Of a stretch of 64,000 bases of DNA, positions 18,406 to 28,320 are shown piece after piece. Made by a program: the position numbers and the translations under genes. Source of the stretch: an uncultured Planctomycetaceae bacterium (GTDB lineage: Bacteria; Planctomycetota; Planctomycetia; Planctomycetales; Planctomycetaceae). Location: contig CAIOKE010000324.1 in assembly GCA_903858815.1 (NCBI GenBank), positions 1-64,000 on the forward strand. Direction: 5' to 3'. Numbering within the stretch: position 1 is the stretch's first letter; each line of letters begins with the position of its first letter. Under the pieces are notes generated by a model. The model saw nothing but the letters and a program-made list of their open reading frames with translations, had not been told where the DNA came from and made no database searches.

Positions 18406-18800
18406 AAGGACCGTATCCTGTGGGACCGAATTTCGAACAATCCAGACGCGAGGGACAACAGTCATAATCCGGGCTTCAGCCCGGGCAAGAACCGCTCGGC
18501 ACCCGTGAAAACCTCAGTGTTTTTCATGGTTGGGGCCGACCAGGAATGCTGGGGCTGCATTTTGCCTTCCACGTCTGTCCTGATTCTGCAGACCGGGTTC
18601 GTCGCTGGCAAGATCAGGCCGTTGAATAGGGGCTGCCTGGTACTGAGGGTGTGTTTGGTGCTGTTGAGTTGTGGCAGAATCGGCCGAACTGTCGTTTTTT
18701 CGATCAACACGCGATCGGTGGATCGGCCGCGGTTGCAGGAGTCTGGAATTCCTGGGACACTACGGGGACTCGTGCCCGTAGTTGCTGAAGGATTCTGGCT
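18406..18800. other. Divergent promoter region with a palindromic repeat
   Basis: A 395-base gap between the ligase (minus) and the sensor kinase (plus). It contains the CCGGGC-ttca-GCCCGG hairpin at 18469-18484, a relative of 17052-17069. I found no other structured element. Confidence 0.5.
18469..18484. repeat. CCGGGC-ttca-GCCCGG hairpin
   Basis: A perfect 6-bp stem lying about 65 bases upstream of the favoured start of the ligase gene, so it may be in its 5' leader. Confidence 0.6.
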
Positions 18801-20690
18801 GTGTCGTATCGCGCATTAAAGAAGCTGATCGGCGAAACCAGTCTGGAACGCAAGTGTCGTTTTCTGTTTGGTGCTGCGCTGGGATTTCTGGTGACTGCCA
18901 GCCTGTGGTGGCACTCTGCTCGTACCCGAACACTCGTTGACGACCAGCAGGTCAATGCGGCACGGCGCATGGTGCCTCAGATTCTGCGACTGCATCATTA
19001 TCAGAAGATGATTGATACGGAAATGTCGTCGATGCAGGATGCCGAGCGGGTGAAGGCTTTTCGGCAGACGTTTGGCGGTACAACCGTACCAGCTGGGGAC
19101 TTGAACCTTCCGATCTGGCAGCTGTTGTCGGCGACTGAAGTGTTGTCGGACGTTGCTGCCGTGGAGGCTCGTCAGCAGTTTGAAAGTGAAAACGCTCCTG
19201 AAGAGTGGTTCCGTCAGGTGGTCGTGGACGGGCAGCGGCGCCTGCAGTATTTCAGTCCAATCCGGCTGACACAGGATTGCCTGAAGTGTCATGTGAATGA
19301 CGCGCTGACAGCCGCTCGGGATGCCAGCAGTGCTGCTGCGGCATTTAATTCGTCGGCCAGTGCCGGGCGAGTCAACCCTGAGCTGTCCGCGGAAAGTGGC
19401 GAAGCGCCGGCAGACACGGCGTTGCAGTCACAATTGCCGTCCCCTGAGCAACCCAGAGCCCCTATATTTGCAATTGCTTCGATAGATATCCCACTGGGGT
19501 CTGTGGATCAGCAACTGGCTAGAAATCGGGCGATGCTGCTGGCATCGGGGATTGTCACCGCCTTTCTGGCGATGCTCGCTGCCTATGTCATCGTGCGCTA
19601 CATTATTGTCAAGCCGGTGCAGCACCTGAAGGATGTCAGCGATGAGATTGCTCGCGGAAACCTGAACCTGCGTGCTGACATCAGTACCGGCGACGAATTT
19701 GAAGAACTGAGTCATGCCTTCAACCGCATGCTGCGGCATATTGTGATCAAGAATGAGGAGTTGCGCGGGGCCAACGCGGAGCTGGACGAAAAGATCGACG
19801 AACTGGCTCGCGCGAACCTTGAATTGTTCACCAGCAATAATCTGAAAAATGATTTTCTGGCGACCATCAGCCACGAGCTGCGAACGCCACTGAACAGTAT
19901 TCTTGGATTCAGTGACATTCTGCAGTCAGCTCCGAATCTGGATGATCGCCAACGGCGGTATGTTTCAAATATTCTGACCTCCGGTCAGTCGCTGATGGTG
20001 CAGATCAACGACCTGCTGGATCTGGCCAAGATTGAATCCGGAAAAATGGACATTCACCCGACGGTGTTCGCCCTCGGGGATGTGCTGGAACTGCAGGTTC
20101 AGCAGATGATGCCGCTGGCAGATCGTCGGCATATCGACATGCGGACAGACCCACCTGCGGTACCTGTGCCAACAGTCTTCCAGGATCGTGGGAAGATCAG
20201 TCAGATTGTGAATAACCTGCTGTCCAACGCAATCAAGTTCACTCCGGAGGGCGGTCGAATTCGTGTCTCCTGGAAGTCGCTGGAGCCGGGATTCCTGTCT
20301 TTCAGCGTGGAGGACACAGGAATCGGGATTCCGTTGGACGGTCAGGATAAAATCTTCGAGAAGTTCCGCCAGGGGGCCACCTCCAATGAAGGCTGGGACC
20401 ACACCAAACGCGAGTATGGAGGAACCGGGCTGGGGTTATCCATCGTACGGGAATTGTCACGACTGCTCGGTGGCGACGTGACGCTCGTCAGTGAATTCGG
20501 TCGAGGCAGTGTTTTCACAGTCAAGCTGCCTGAGGAAGTGTCGCAGCAGACACCGCCATCGCCTCCGGAACCCGTTGTGCGCCCTGTGGCTGCTCCACCC
20601 CTGATCACTGCAACTGAGATCCTGATTCCCTCGAAGAGCGGGCCCGGTGACGCAAGAAAAGAGCTGGATGTGCAGTCCATCGGCGACTGA
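18801..20690 (+). CDS. Membrane sensor histidine kinase with a heme c (DUF3365-type) sensor domain
   Basis: A 629-residue two-component kinase. Layout: transmembrane segment near residues 21-38; a periplasmic DUF3365/Tll0287-like domain with the c-type heme motif CLKCH at 160-164; a low-complexity Ala/Ser linker (about 167-215); a second membrane segment near 243-268; HAMP (about 270-322); a short coiled coil; HisKA with SHELRTPLNS, the phospho-accepting His being residue 358; then HATPase with NNLLSNAIKF, EDTGIGIP and GTGLGLSIV. The heme suggests sensing of redox state or of a small gas such as O2 or NO (inference). Start: GTG at 18801 after GAAGGA. No response regulator is next to it, so it is an orphan kinase. 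Its stop lies 10 bases from the stop of the convergent propeller gene. Confidence 0.93.
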   Translation: MSYRALKKLIGETSLERKCRFLFGAALGFLVTASLWWHSARTRTLVDDQQVNAARRMVPQILRLHHYQKMIDTEMSSMQDAERVKAFRQTFGGTTVPAGDLNLPIWQLLSATEVLSDVAAVEARQQFESENAPEEWFRQVVVDGQRRLQYFSPIRLTQDCLKCHVNDALTAARDASSAAAAFNSSASAGRVNPELSAESGEAPADTALQSQLPSPEQPRAPIFAIASIDIPLGSVDQQLARNRAMLLASGIVTAFLAMLAAYVIVRYIIVKPVQHLKDVSDEIARGNLNLRADISTGDEFEELSHAFNRMLRHIVIKNEELRGANAELDEKIDELARANLELFTSNNLKNDFLATISHELRTPLNSILGFSDILQSAPNLDDRQRRYVSNILTSGQSLMVQINDLLDLAKIESGKMDIHPTVFALGDVLELQVQQMMPLADRRHIDMRTDPPAVPVPTVFQDRGKISQIVNNLLSNAIKFTPEGGRIRVSWKSLEPGFLSFSVEDTGIGIPLDGQDKIFEKFRQGATSNEGWDHTKREYGGTGLGLSIVRELSRLLGGDVTLVSEFGRGSVFTVKLPEEVSQQTPPSPPEPVVRPVAAPPLITATEILIPSKSGPGDARKELDVQSIGD

Positions 20691-20700
20691 ATCGGTCGGC

Positions 20701-23700
20701 TCAGGGGTGAAGTCGGATGGAGACACCCCCTCCGGCTGTCTCGACCCGAATCAGTGATTCGGACCATTCGTAAGCGACCGAGACAGGGAAAGTCAGGGGG
20801 ATGTTCTCGGCCGATCCCAGAGTGGCACCATCGGACAGGCGGACAACAGACAGCCTGACTGGCATAACGCGCAGTGGTTGTCCTCGCTGCTGTTCCCAGT
20901 CAGTGCCTCCGGAACACTCGATCAGTACGCCTGATGGACTGCCTTGTGGCCAGTGCAATTCGCAGGTTTGCAGATCGCGGGTCCAGACAATCGCGCCGGT
21001 CGTGGAATCAAGTCTCAGCAGGCGTCCAACAAACGGGACGGTCTGGCTGCCACGGTGTTCGGACATGCGATCCCATTGTCTCAGCAGCACAAACAGGCCG
21101 CCCTCCGATTCAAAGGCCAGCATGTCTGAAGCCGGAAAACGAAGTCGTGCATCATCGACGTGAAACAGGATGCGTGAAGTCTGCAGGTCTATGGCGATCA
21201 ATCCCTGTTCGCCTGCCGAGGACAGCAGCCGATTTTCATCGAGGCGACAGCAGAAACGATGAATCAGCTGAGGGTTGACGGTGACTTCAGGGGCGGTGGC
21301 AAGGATTTCATCACCAGTCACTCCATTATGGATCTGCAGTCGCCCTGTCTCGCTGGTGGCCACCAGAAAACGGCCAAAGGCTGCCGGTCGAGTACCAAGG
21401 CCAATGCGAAGTGGCCCATGGCCAAGCAGTTTGCCGGCTGTCGTGTCCCATGCAGAACGAGTGCCTGCTATCGGGTCAAACAGTACAACGGCCTCAGCGT
21501 CGCCGGTCAGTGGCAGCGATTCCCCGGGACTGAAAAAGAACGGCAGATCTTCACTGATGTCCAGTTCACGTCGCTGCCAGAGGTCTCGGCCCGTCAACGC
21601 ATGGCTGCAGTGCAGACTGTCTCCCTGCAGCCAGAATACGCGATTTGTCAGCACAGGCCCCGGTACAATCAGCTCGTCGGAAACCGCCGAGCGTTTCGTG
21701 GGGGCCGACCAGAGCTCGCTGATGCGCCCGTCGGCGGACAGATGCAGTGCTGTCAGCCGTTCGCGAGCGGCAAGCGTCATCAATCCGGGCGTGGTCTCAG
21801 AAGGCCCATCAGAGAACCGCAGTCGCGACATCCGACCGGATCCGGAGATTCGAAGCTCTGAGACTTCAGAACCCGAGGGATCCTGAACAGCAAAAACGAT
21901 TGAATCACTGCTTTCCCCTGCTGTGTTGTTTGCCCCCTGGAATCCTGCAAGCAGACGGAAATTCATCCATCGCGGCAGGTTCTCGACGGGGATACCTGGC
22001 CGATCCGCATCATTGGAGACCAGAATTGCTGAGTGTCGCAGGTCACAGGTAATGCTGCACGCAGATGGACTGGTCGTGGACAGTGCCGGAGCCGCATGTT
22101 TTTCGGAGACAGCGAGCGAGGGAAGTCGCATCTTTCGCAGCGCGGCGAGTACCGTGTTGCGGTCTTCGTTCCTGTCGGTCCGCTCGCTGGCCCACTCCGA
22201 GATCCAGAGGTCGCCGGCCGCTGCTCTGCCATTGGTCTGCAGCCACCGCAGGATTTCGAGTCGCTGCAGGTGGCCACCGGCAGCAGCGGGGTGCAGCAGC
22301 GCGGTCTCGATGTCGTCGGTGGAAAGCTGTGCACGTCCATCCGTTGGTATTGCGAGTCTGCTGGCCTCGAATTCAGGCAGGGATATTGGACTGACCAGCC
22401 ATGTCTGATTGATTGGTATCAGTTGACGATCGAACGATCGAGACTGCAGATCGTCTTTCATGAGCTGCAACCTGCTGCCCAGCAGACCGCTCAGCAGACG
22501 AGTTCGAGCACGCTGCCGGCTGCTCGGCTGCAGCGAAAGCAGCTCTTCAAACAGTACCTTCTGAATCTGTTCAGAGACCGATGAATGTTCCACTGCACCC
22601 GCCAGAGTTTCCAGCAGCAGTTCAATTCGCAGTTGGTCGACTCGCTGCGCAGTTTCGTTGTTCCCTGCTGTTCGCAGGTCCGCACTACGAATGGCAAGAT
22701 TCTTCGTTCTGGACAGCAACGATTCCGCCATGGCTGATCGCAGTTGCGAACTCAATGGGTCAGCGGAAGTCGCAGCCTGCCCGGACTGGCGAACGATACT
22801 TTCAGCAGTCGGCCATGCTGTGACGGTACCGGCTGTTGCTGTCAGCAGCGTCTGTTCAACAATCAGACAGGCACCGGCGACAGGTCGTGTGCGGATTGGC
22901 AGGGTGATCTGACTGCCTGGCAGGATTTGGCCCGTACTGATTTCGATTACCGCAATTCGGCCCCCTGCTATTGGCAGCAGGCAGTGTGGACCGTGAACCA
23001 CTCCCACACCATTGAGACTTCCCGGAGTGACCGACCACAATTCTTTGCCTGTCGAGGCCTCGAGACAACGGCAATGACGTCGCCCGGTGAGAATGATCTG
23101 CTGGGGGGTATGTGCCAGTATCTGCAGGTCCTGTGCGTTCTCGGATACATCCGCTGCAATCCTATCGGGAACACTCCAGATCAGACGACCGGATTGAAAG
23201 TCAAAGCAGCTGATGCTGCCGATGCCCGGCTCTGCGCACAGGATCTGGTTCTGACTGACTGATGTACTGATCGTGGGCGGGTGTCCGTCGATGGATCTGA
23301 GGGCCGCGTCTGCTTCAATCCTCAGTAACTTGTCTACTGCCTGATCTGACGTGTCAGTGGCAAGCTGACGAACCCAGTCAATTGATCCATCAAGCTGCGA
23401 CAGACTGATCAGTAATCCGGTTTGCAGTGTGCAGAGAATCTGATTGCCGTGGGCGATGCAGTCGGTGGTACCCCGGTAACGCTCGGGATAGCCAGGTGAT
23501 GGCAGGTAACCGATCGGCTGCTGCCACAGCACGTGGCCATTACGTCCGTCCAGGCAGTTCAGAACGATGTAGTCGGGTGAATGGGAAACAATGAATACTC
23601 GTTGATCAAGCACTGCCGGTAGAGAAACGAACAGATGATTGTCCAGCGGGGTTCCAGCCGTATCAGATTCCGCAGGTGACGCCGCAGGCGATGATTCTGC

Positions 23701-24957
23701 GGGAAAGGTTGTCGTGACAGAAACGGTTTCACCAGCGTCAGTGCCCGCCGTCCAGCAGATTGATGGTGGACTTCCGTCAGTGGACGTGTGCAGTGCGATC
23801 AGGCGGGATCCGTGGCGGTGCCGATCTGGACGGTCCGGGTCCGGCAGGAAATTCAGACGATTGCCCGAAGGTTGCGTCGATTCCACAGCAAACCCATCAA
23901 TCGCAAGGCACAAATCACCGCTGGTGATAAGGCGTCCCCATGTGGGACGCAGCATTTCGCCGGCAAGGGGCGACTCTGGTTCTCCGAAACCTGCGGTACT
24001 TTCGTGCAGGCCGGTGGGAGGCAGCAGTGCGGGTAACGACCATGCTTCGCGGCCGGTTTTTGCGTCAAGAGCAGCAATGCGTGCGGGTGTCCTTGTCAGG
24101 ATCCAGTTTTTCCAGGGTGTGGCCGGCCAGCGATGGTACTGCGGAAGGCGAATGGGTGGATCTGGGGCTGCGCTCAGCAGAAGTCTCGAGAGGTCTGGCG
24201 CTGGCAGTCCCGGCAGGTCGCAGACTCGCTCGGTCCATGTCCATGCAGGCTGAGGCCACGGCTGCGGGCTGTCAGCGTCGGATTCCGTCACCGTCAGATC
24301 GCTGGCGGTCTCAGCTGCAGGCCGACTGTTCTGCCGGGACATCTGGATCAGTGAGTTGATTGCCGTTGTTCGCTGGTTGAATCGCGACTGCAGTTCAGCG
24401 CCGGAAAACTGACGGGCCAGCAGATCCAGCCGCAGTCGCGCACCTGCAGGCTGACCACGAAAACAATCCAGTGAAATCAGAATGACCTGCGACTGCAGAT
24501 GGATGTCTGTCAGAGGGAAGCGAAGACTCAGTTCCTGCAGTGCTGTCGGATCCGATGTGTTGATGGCCTTTTTCAGTGCATCAGTGGCAACTGTTTTTGC
24601 ATAGCGATCCCAGGCAAGCTGGAAGTCGGGTGTGGTTTGTTTCAGGTAGGCCACCGCTTCTGATCGCAGACCGCGCCAGCCATTTGCGGTCTGGATCGGG
24701 ACATCGGCGGACCTGGAAAACAGGTTCTGCAGGCTGCGAAACGTCTGTTCTCCGGCCTGTGCCTTCTGCAATTCTCTGAATTCCTGCTCATCCGCCCGCG
24801 ATCTGAGCATGACCTCAGTTGTGCCCTGCCCAGCATCGGTTGAAGGCAGTTCGTCCGAGCTCACGGCAGCTTTCTCAGAACACAGCAGTATCAGGGCGAC
24901 CGGGGCCAGACAATGCAGCCATCTGCTGGTCCTGAACTGTGGCTGGTGAATTCGCAT
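20701..24957 (-). CDS. Very large secreted PQQ-type beta-propeller repeat protein
   Basis: A 1418-residue exported protein with a signal peptide (about residues 1-33; LAPVALILLC core). Two blocks show PQQ/BamB-like blade repeats: about 280-720, with the repeated pattern W-n-LP, NGHVLWQQPIG, GSIDWVRQL, SGRLIWSVPD and GKELWSVTPG, and about 1130-1410, with GRDLWQRREL and GAIVWTRDLQ. A helical stretch of about 200 residues separates them, and the N-terminal 250 residues are helical and TPR-like. Such proteins are usually scaffolds in the periplasm; no quinone-enzyme active-site residues were identified, so catalysis is not supported. The start ATG (24957) abuts the stop of the ACT-domain gene, so translation is probably coupled. 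Confidence 0.85.
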   Translation of the reverse strand: MRIHQPQFRTSRWLHCLAPVALILLCSEKAAVSSDELPSTDAGQGTTEVMLRSRADEQEFRELQKAQAGEQTFRSLQNLFSRSADVPIQTANGWRGLRSEAVAYLKQTTPDFQLAWDRYAKTVATDALKKAINTSDPTALQELSLRFPLTDIHLQSQVILISLDCFRGQPAGARLRLDLLARQFSGAELQSRFNQRTTAINSLIQMSRQNSRPAAETASDLTVTESDADSPQPWPQPAWTWTERVCDLPGLPAPDLSRLLLSAAPDPPIRLPQYHRWPATPWKNWILTRTPARIAALDAKTGREAWSLPALLPPTGLHESTAGFGEPESPLAGEMLRPTWGRLITSGDLCLAIDGFAVESTQPSGNRLNFLPDPDRPDRHRHGSRLIALHTSTDGSPPSICWTAGTDAGETVSVTTTFPAESSPAASPAESDTAGTPLDNHLFVSLPAVLDQRVFIVSHSPDYIVLNCLDGRNGHVLWQQPIGYLPSPGYPERYRGTTDCIAHGNQILCTLQTGLLISLSQLDGSIDWVRQLATDTSDQAVDKLLRIEADAALRSIDGHPPTISTSVSQNQILCAEPGIGSISCFDFQSGRLIWSVPDRIAADVSENAQDLQILAHTPQQIILTGRRHCRCLEASTGKELWSVTPGSLNGVGVVHGPHCLLPIAGGRIAVIEISTGQILPGSQITLPIRTRPVAGACLIVEQTLLTATAGTVTAWPTAESIVRQSGQAATSADPLSSQLRSAMAESLLSRTKNLAIRSADLRTAGNNETAQRVDQLRIELLLETLAGAVEHSSVSEQIQKVLFEELLSLQPSSRQRARTRLLSGLLGSRLQLMKDDLQSRSFDRQLIPINQTWLVSPISLPEFEASRLAIPTDGRAQLSTDDIETALLHPAAAGGHLQRLEILRWLQTNGRAAAGDLWISEWASERTDRNEDRNTVLAALRKMRLPSLAVSEKHAAPALSTTSPSACSITCDLRHSAILVSNDADRPGIPVENLPRWMNFRLLAGFQGANNTAGESSDSIVFAVQDPSGSEVSELRISGSGRMSRLRFSDGPSETTPGLMTLAARERLTALHLSADGRISELWSAPTKRSAVSDELIVPGPVLTNRVFWLQGDSLHCSHALTGRDLWQRRELDISEDLPFFFSPGESLPLTGDAEAVVLFDPIAGTRSAWDTTAGKLLGHGPLRIGLGTRPAAFGRFLVATSETGRLQIHNGVTGDEILATAPEVTVNPQLIHRFCCRLDENRLLSSAGEQGLIAIDLQTSRILFHVDDARLRFPASDMLAFESEGGLFVLLRQWDRMSEHRGSQTVPFVGRLLRLDSTTGAIVWTRDLQTCELHWPQGSPSGVLIECSGGTDWEQQRGQPLRVMPVRLSVVRLSDGATLGSAENIPLTFPVSVAYEWSESLIRVETAGGGVSIRLHP

Positions 24958-25464
24958 TCAGCCGAACTCGTCCAGATGGATCAGGTCATCCTCTGTGACC
25001 AGTTCCAGTCCCCGTTCGCGCACTACTCGCAGGACTTCTTCAGTTTCTGTCGCATAGAGTGCGATCGAGCCACGACCGCCACGACGGTAAAGCATGGGAT
25101 AGACGTACTGGACGTTCAGTTCAGCGGACATCATGCTGCCCAGCACCGCCGTATGCGGCTGCTCGGCTCGCGGCAGCAGCAACCCAATGACATCCGTCTC
25201 AAAAAAATGCATCCCCGAAAAACGCAACAGCTCCTGTGCTCGTTCATAGTGGTCGACGATCACACGGGCGACTGCGCAGTCAGAGGAATCGACGATCGAA
25301 AGAGCCACAATCCGCAGATCATCACGTTCTATCCGTCGCAAAAGGTCATGCAGCGACCCAACGCGATTTTCAAGGAAAATCACGAATTGTCTGAGGCACG
25401 GCCAGTCGCGACCACGACTGGTAGCGGGTCCGACCGCTGAATCTTCATCCCACGATGATGGCAT
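24958..25464 (-). CDS. Tandem ACT-domain protein
   Basis: A small cytoplasmic regulatory protein (168 residues). Two ACT modules are visible: about 26-90, starting RQFVIFLENRVGSLHDLLRR with the glycine-containing ligand loop NRVGSL, and about 100-165, with AVLGSMMSAELNVQYVYP. ACT modules bind amino acids or other small ligands and usually control an enzyme; here no catalytic domain is attached. Start: ATG at 25464 after CAGGAA; a TTG at 25554 would add 30 polar residues. The stop touches the start of the propeller gene, and the CPBP protease gene ends about 105 bases upstream, so the three probably form an operon. Confidence 0.85.
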   Translation of the reverse strand: MPSSWDEDSAVGPATSRGRDWPCLRQFVIFLENRVGSLHDLLRRIERDDLRIVALSIVDSSDCAVARVIVDHYERAQELLRFSGMHFFETDVIGLLLPRAEQPHTAVLGSMMSAELNVQYVYPMLYRRGGRGSIALYATETEEVLRVVRERGLELVTEDDLIHLDEFG

Positions 25465-25569
25465 CGATTCCTGACTCCGTTTTTTCCCTCGCTGCTGCGG
25501 AATCCCCTGATCCGCCAGCAGGTTAACCAATCCGGGCCGTTCGGGAAACGGCAATTCCTTCCCAGAACG

Positions 25570-26334
25570 TCAGCCGCCCGGATGATCTTCAGGGATCGCC
25601 AGCAGAATGCCCACCAGCAGGTCATACGCTGCGTGGCAGCCGACTGTAATCCCGAAACCTCGCAGCAGAAAAACGCAGGCAAAAAACAGCCCTGCAGCCG
25701 CCCGAAACGAAAAACTAAACAGGTGGAAAGCGTCGGCTTGAGGCCCCACATGGTGAGCCAGGGCAAACAGAAAACTGGTGGACAGGGCCGCCATGATGGC
25801 AGCCATTGTCCGAGGAAACTCGAACAGGCGAAAAAACAGGAATGCGGCCGGAACCAGCAGCAGGCGGAACATCACTTCCTCGTAAACTCCTGCCCCCACG
25901 AATGAAACAGCGCGGACGACAGGCGGAGACAGCGAGTTGGTGAGTGGGGCGCTGACAGCGTCCCCGGCGCTCCAGTGATACGCGAAGTCGTGCAGCCGAC
26001 CAAGGGCGGCCAGAGAAGCCGCCAGCAGCAGACTTTCAGCCAGCATTCCAGCCTGAGTTGTCAATTGCAGTCGCCACGGCAGACGAGTCAGAATGTGCCA
26101 CGACAGTAATATCCCCAACACCAGCAGGGGCAGCAGCTGCTGTCTGGCTCCGGCATGTGCCAGCAGTGAACGCAGCCAGAAATCGGCACCGTTGCGAACC
26201 AGATCAGGATCACCGACACCTGCTGCCACAACACCCCACTCGTAAATCAACAGCCAGGGCAACAGAAAACACAGGCTGGCGAGAGGTGTTCTCGCGTCGC
26301 TCCAGTAGTCAGGTTGTTCTGCGGGCAAAGACAT
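25570..26334 (-). CDS. CPBP-family intramembrane protease (Abi/CAAX-type)
   Basis: A 254-residue polytopic membrane protein of the CPBP family of glutamic intramembrane proteases. Seen: motif 1 EEVMFR (the EExxxR catalytic pair), motif 2 FALAHH with a conserved histidine, and a later GCHAAYD corresponding to motif 3. There are about seven hydrophobic segments. Family members process prenylated proteins or act in bacteriocin immunity and membrane maintenance; the substrate here is unknown. Start: ATG at 26334 is preferred to the in-frame TTG at 26355. It heads the likely CPBP-ACT-propeller operon. Confidence 0.9.
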   Translation of the reverse strand: MSLPAEQPDYWSDARTPLASLCFLLPWLLIYEWGVVAAGVGDPDLVRNGADFWLRSLLAHAGARQQLLPLLVLGILLSWHILTRLPWRLQLTTQAGMLAESLLLAASLAALGRLHDFAYHWSAGDAVSAPLTNSLSPPVVRAVSFVGAGVYEEVMFRLLLVPAAFLFFRLFEFPRTMAAIMAALSTSFLFALAHHVGPQADAFHLFSFSFRAAAGLFFACVFLLRGFGITVGCHAAYDLLVGILLAIPEDHPGG

Positions 26335-26499
26335 GAAGCCACGGCGAAAACACAAAAACAGGGTTCTGAATCGCTCCTGACGTGTTTATCGGCCGTCCAT
26401 TCCGCATTGTTGCAGAACACGCTCTCGTCAATGCCTTCTAGCCACTCGGTTTTGTGTTGTTCGGCAAAAGCTGCCGATGTGAGTGCCGGCCCTTCGCTG

Positions 26500-28167
26500 T
26501 TACAGGCGACTGGCAAGTCGCGCTGCAAGCCGTTTCAGGGCGGGGCTGACATCCAGGCTGTCCAGATGCACGTTCAGGATGCTGAAACAGTCCTGATTGG
26601 CGAAAGCTGCATGAAACGCCTTCTCGAGGTCGCCTTCTGTTGCTACTTCAAAGCCCCAGCCAGCTCCCAACAGCTCCGGCAGTCGATGATATTGCCAGTT
26701 CAGAATATCATTGAATGGGCCTTCCTGGATGAAACGCTCGGTCGAGTAACCTTTGTTATTCAGCACCACAACGATCGGATTGAACTTCTGTCGCACGGCC
26801 GTTGACAATTCAAGGCACGTCATCTGGAATGCGCCATCACCCACCAGCACCAGCGGCCGCAGATTTCGGTTGGCAATCTGCACGCCGACGGCAGCCGGAA
26901 TCGCAAACCCCATTGACGTGTAGTAGGCGGTGCTGAGAAATTCGGTATGCTGTGTAATGCTCAGGTCCGCAGCTGCAAACAGCGAGTCGCCGGTATCCGA
27001 TACCACGACCACCTGCTGGTTCAGGATGGAATTGATCTTCTCAAACAGGCGGGCGATCGTAAGTTTCCGACTGTCAGAAGGCTTCCACTCAGGGACTTTC
27101 GGCTGAGCGACCTTCGGCGCTGGTCTGCGAACAGTAAACTTCGGATCTGCCAGAGCCTGCATGAAATCCGTGAACAGCACATCGTGGAAGTGGTGATGGC
27201 CGATCCGCAGTTTCTCGCTGGTGGCGTAAATACACTTGTCCGGATCAAGCCGCGCTGTGAATCCACCAAGATTGATGTCACTCATGAAGGTGCCCAGCAG
27301 GACGATGCAGTCTGATTTTTCGACTCGCTTCTGGACCTCTGCCCGCCCCATAGCACCTTCATAAATGCCAAGATACAGCGGATGACGCTCGCTGACCACC
27401 GATTTTCCCAGCAACGTGGCGCTGATCGGAATGTTGTTTTGCTCGGCGAAGGCCAGTAACTGCGGCTGCAGACCAAACCGATGCACCTCAATGTCGGCGA
27501 TGATGACCGGATTCTTTGCAGCTTTCAGTTTGGATCTCGCCTCCGCAACGGCGGCATCGAGGGCTTGTCGGTCACTTTCCACGACTTCGGTCACAGTCAC
27601 GTGCGGATGCGGACACCGTGCCAGAACCTTATCACGAGGTAACTCAAGGAATACCGGACGTTTGTAACGCACACAGGCAGCGAGGACGCGATCAATCTCG
27701 CGGAACGCAGTCAGTTCGTCTTCCAGCGATGCAGAAGCGACTGTCAGTTTCTCAAACACGTCCCTCTGCGTATGAAAGTCACGGACACGGTGATGCAGCA
27801 GTGGATCTGAACGGCGTTCGTTCATTCCCGGGGCACCACTGATTACGATCACCGGACTCTTTTCAGCGTATGCCCCGGCAATCGGATTACAAAGACTGAG
27901 CCCGCCCACGCAGTACGTCACGCAAACAGCACCGATACCGTTGATGCGAGCATATCCATCGGCAGCATATCCGGCACATGCTTCACTGGTTGTACCGATC
28001 ACTCGAATCGGACTGTCCTGCAGCATTCCGTAAAACTGCAGCACAAAGTCTCCTGGGACGCCAAATACGTCCCGGACACCATAGTCCTGCAGCCGCTGGA
28101 TCAGGTACTGTGCGATCGTGGGCTGCAGCCGGCTTTCCTTACGCTGCCCGGAATTTCTGGTCACCAT
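26500..28167 (-). CDS. ThDP-dependent 2-keto acid decarboxylase (pyruvate/indolepyruvate decarboxylase type)
   Basis: A cytoplasmic thiamin-diphosphate enzyme that decarboxylates a 2-keto acid to an aldehyde. The full set of decarboxylase residues is visible: [16 protein letters not shown] with the cofactor-activating Glu (residue 62), the paired histidines of LLHHR (125-126), the ThDP-Mg motif GDGAFQMT...NNKGY (443-474), and the Glu of YSTERF (477). That set is typical of pyruvate and indolepyruvate decarboxylases rather than acetolactate synthases. Length (555 residues) is normal. Start: the ATG at 28167 is five bases after GGAGG; the ATG at 28170 and GTG at 28164 are alternatives. No alcohol dehydrogenase is beside it, so pyruvate versus aromatic keto acid cannot be settled here. 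Confidence 0.92.
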   Translation of the reverse strand: MVTRNSGQRKESRLQPTIAQYLIQRLQDYGVRDVFGVPGDFVLQFYGMLQDSPIRVIGTTSEACAGYAADGYARINGIGAVCVTYCVGGLSLCNPIAGAYAEKSPVIVISGAPGMNERRSDPLLHHRVRDFHTQRDVFEKLTVASASLEDELTAFREIDRVLAACVRYKRPVFLELPRDKVLARCPHPHVTVTEVVESDRQALDAAVAEARSKLKAAKNPVIIADIEVHRFGLQPQLLAFAEQNNIPISATLLGKSVVSERHPLYLGIYEGAMGRAEVQKRVEKSDCIVLLGTFMSDINLGGFTARLDPDKCIYATSEKLRIGHHHFHDVLFTDFMQALADPKFTVRRPAPKVAQPKVPEWKPSDSRKLTIARLFEKINSILNQQVVVVSDTGDSLFAAADLSITQHTEFLSTAYYTSMGFAIPAAVGVQIANRNLRPLVLVGDGAFQMTCLELSTAVRQKFNPIVVVLNNKGYSTERFIQEGPFNDILNWQYHRLPELLGAGWGFEVATEGDLEKAFHAAFANQDCFSILNVHLDSLDVSPALKRLAARLASRL

Positions 28168-28320
28168 CATCGCCTCCAAACGCCTGTCAGGTTCAGAACT
28201 CGACCAAAATCTGTTTCCAGCATTTTAGCCGCAGGCGAGAATCTGGCGACAGCAGAAGTTTCGACGACTGCTGTTTTGGCGTCCTTTTGACCGAGGGATC
28301 AGTTCCATGCAGTCAGACGG

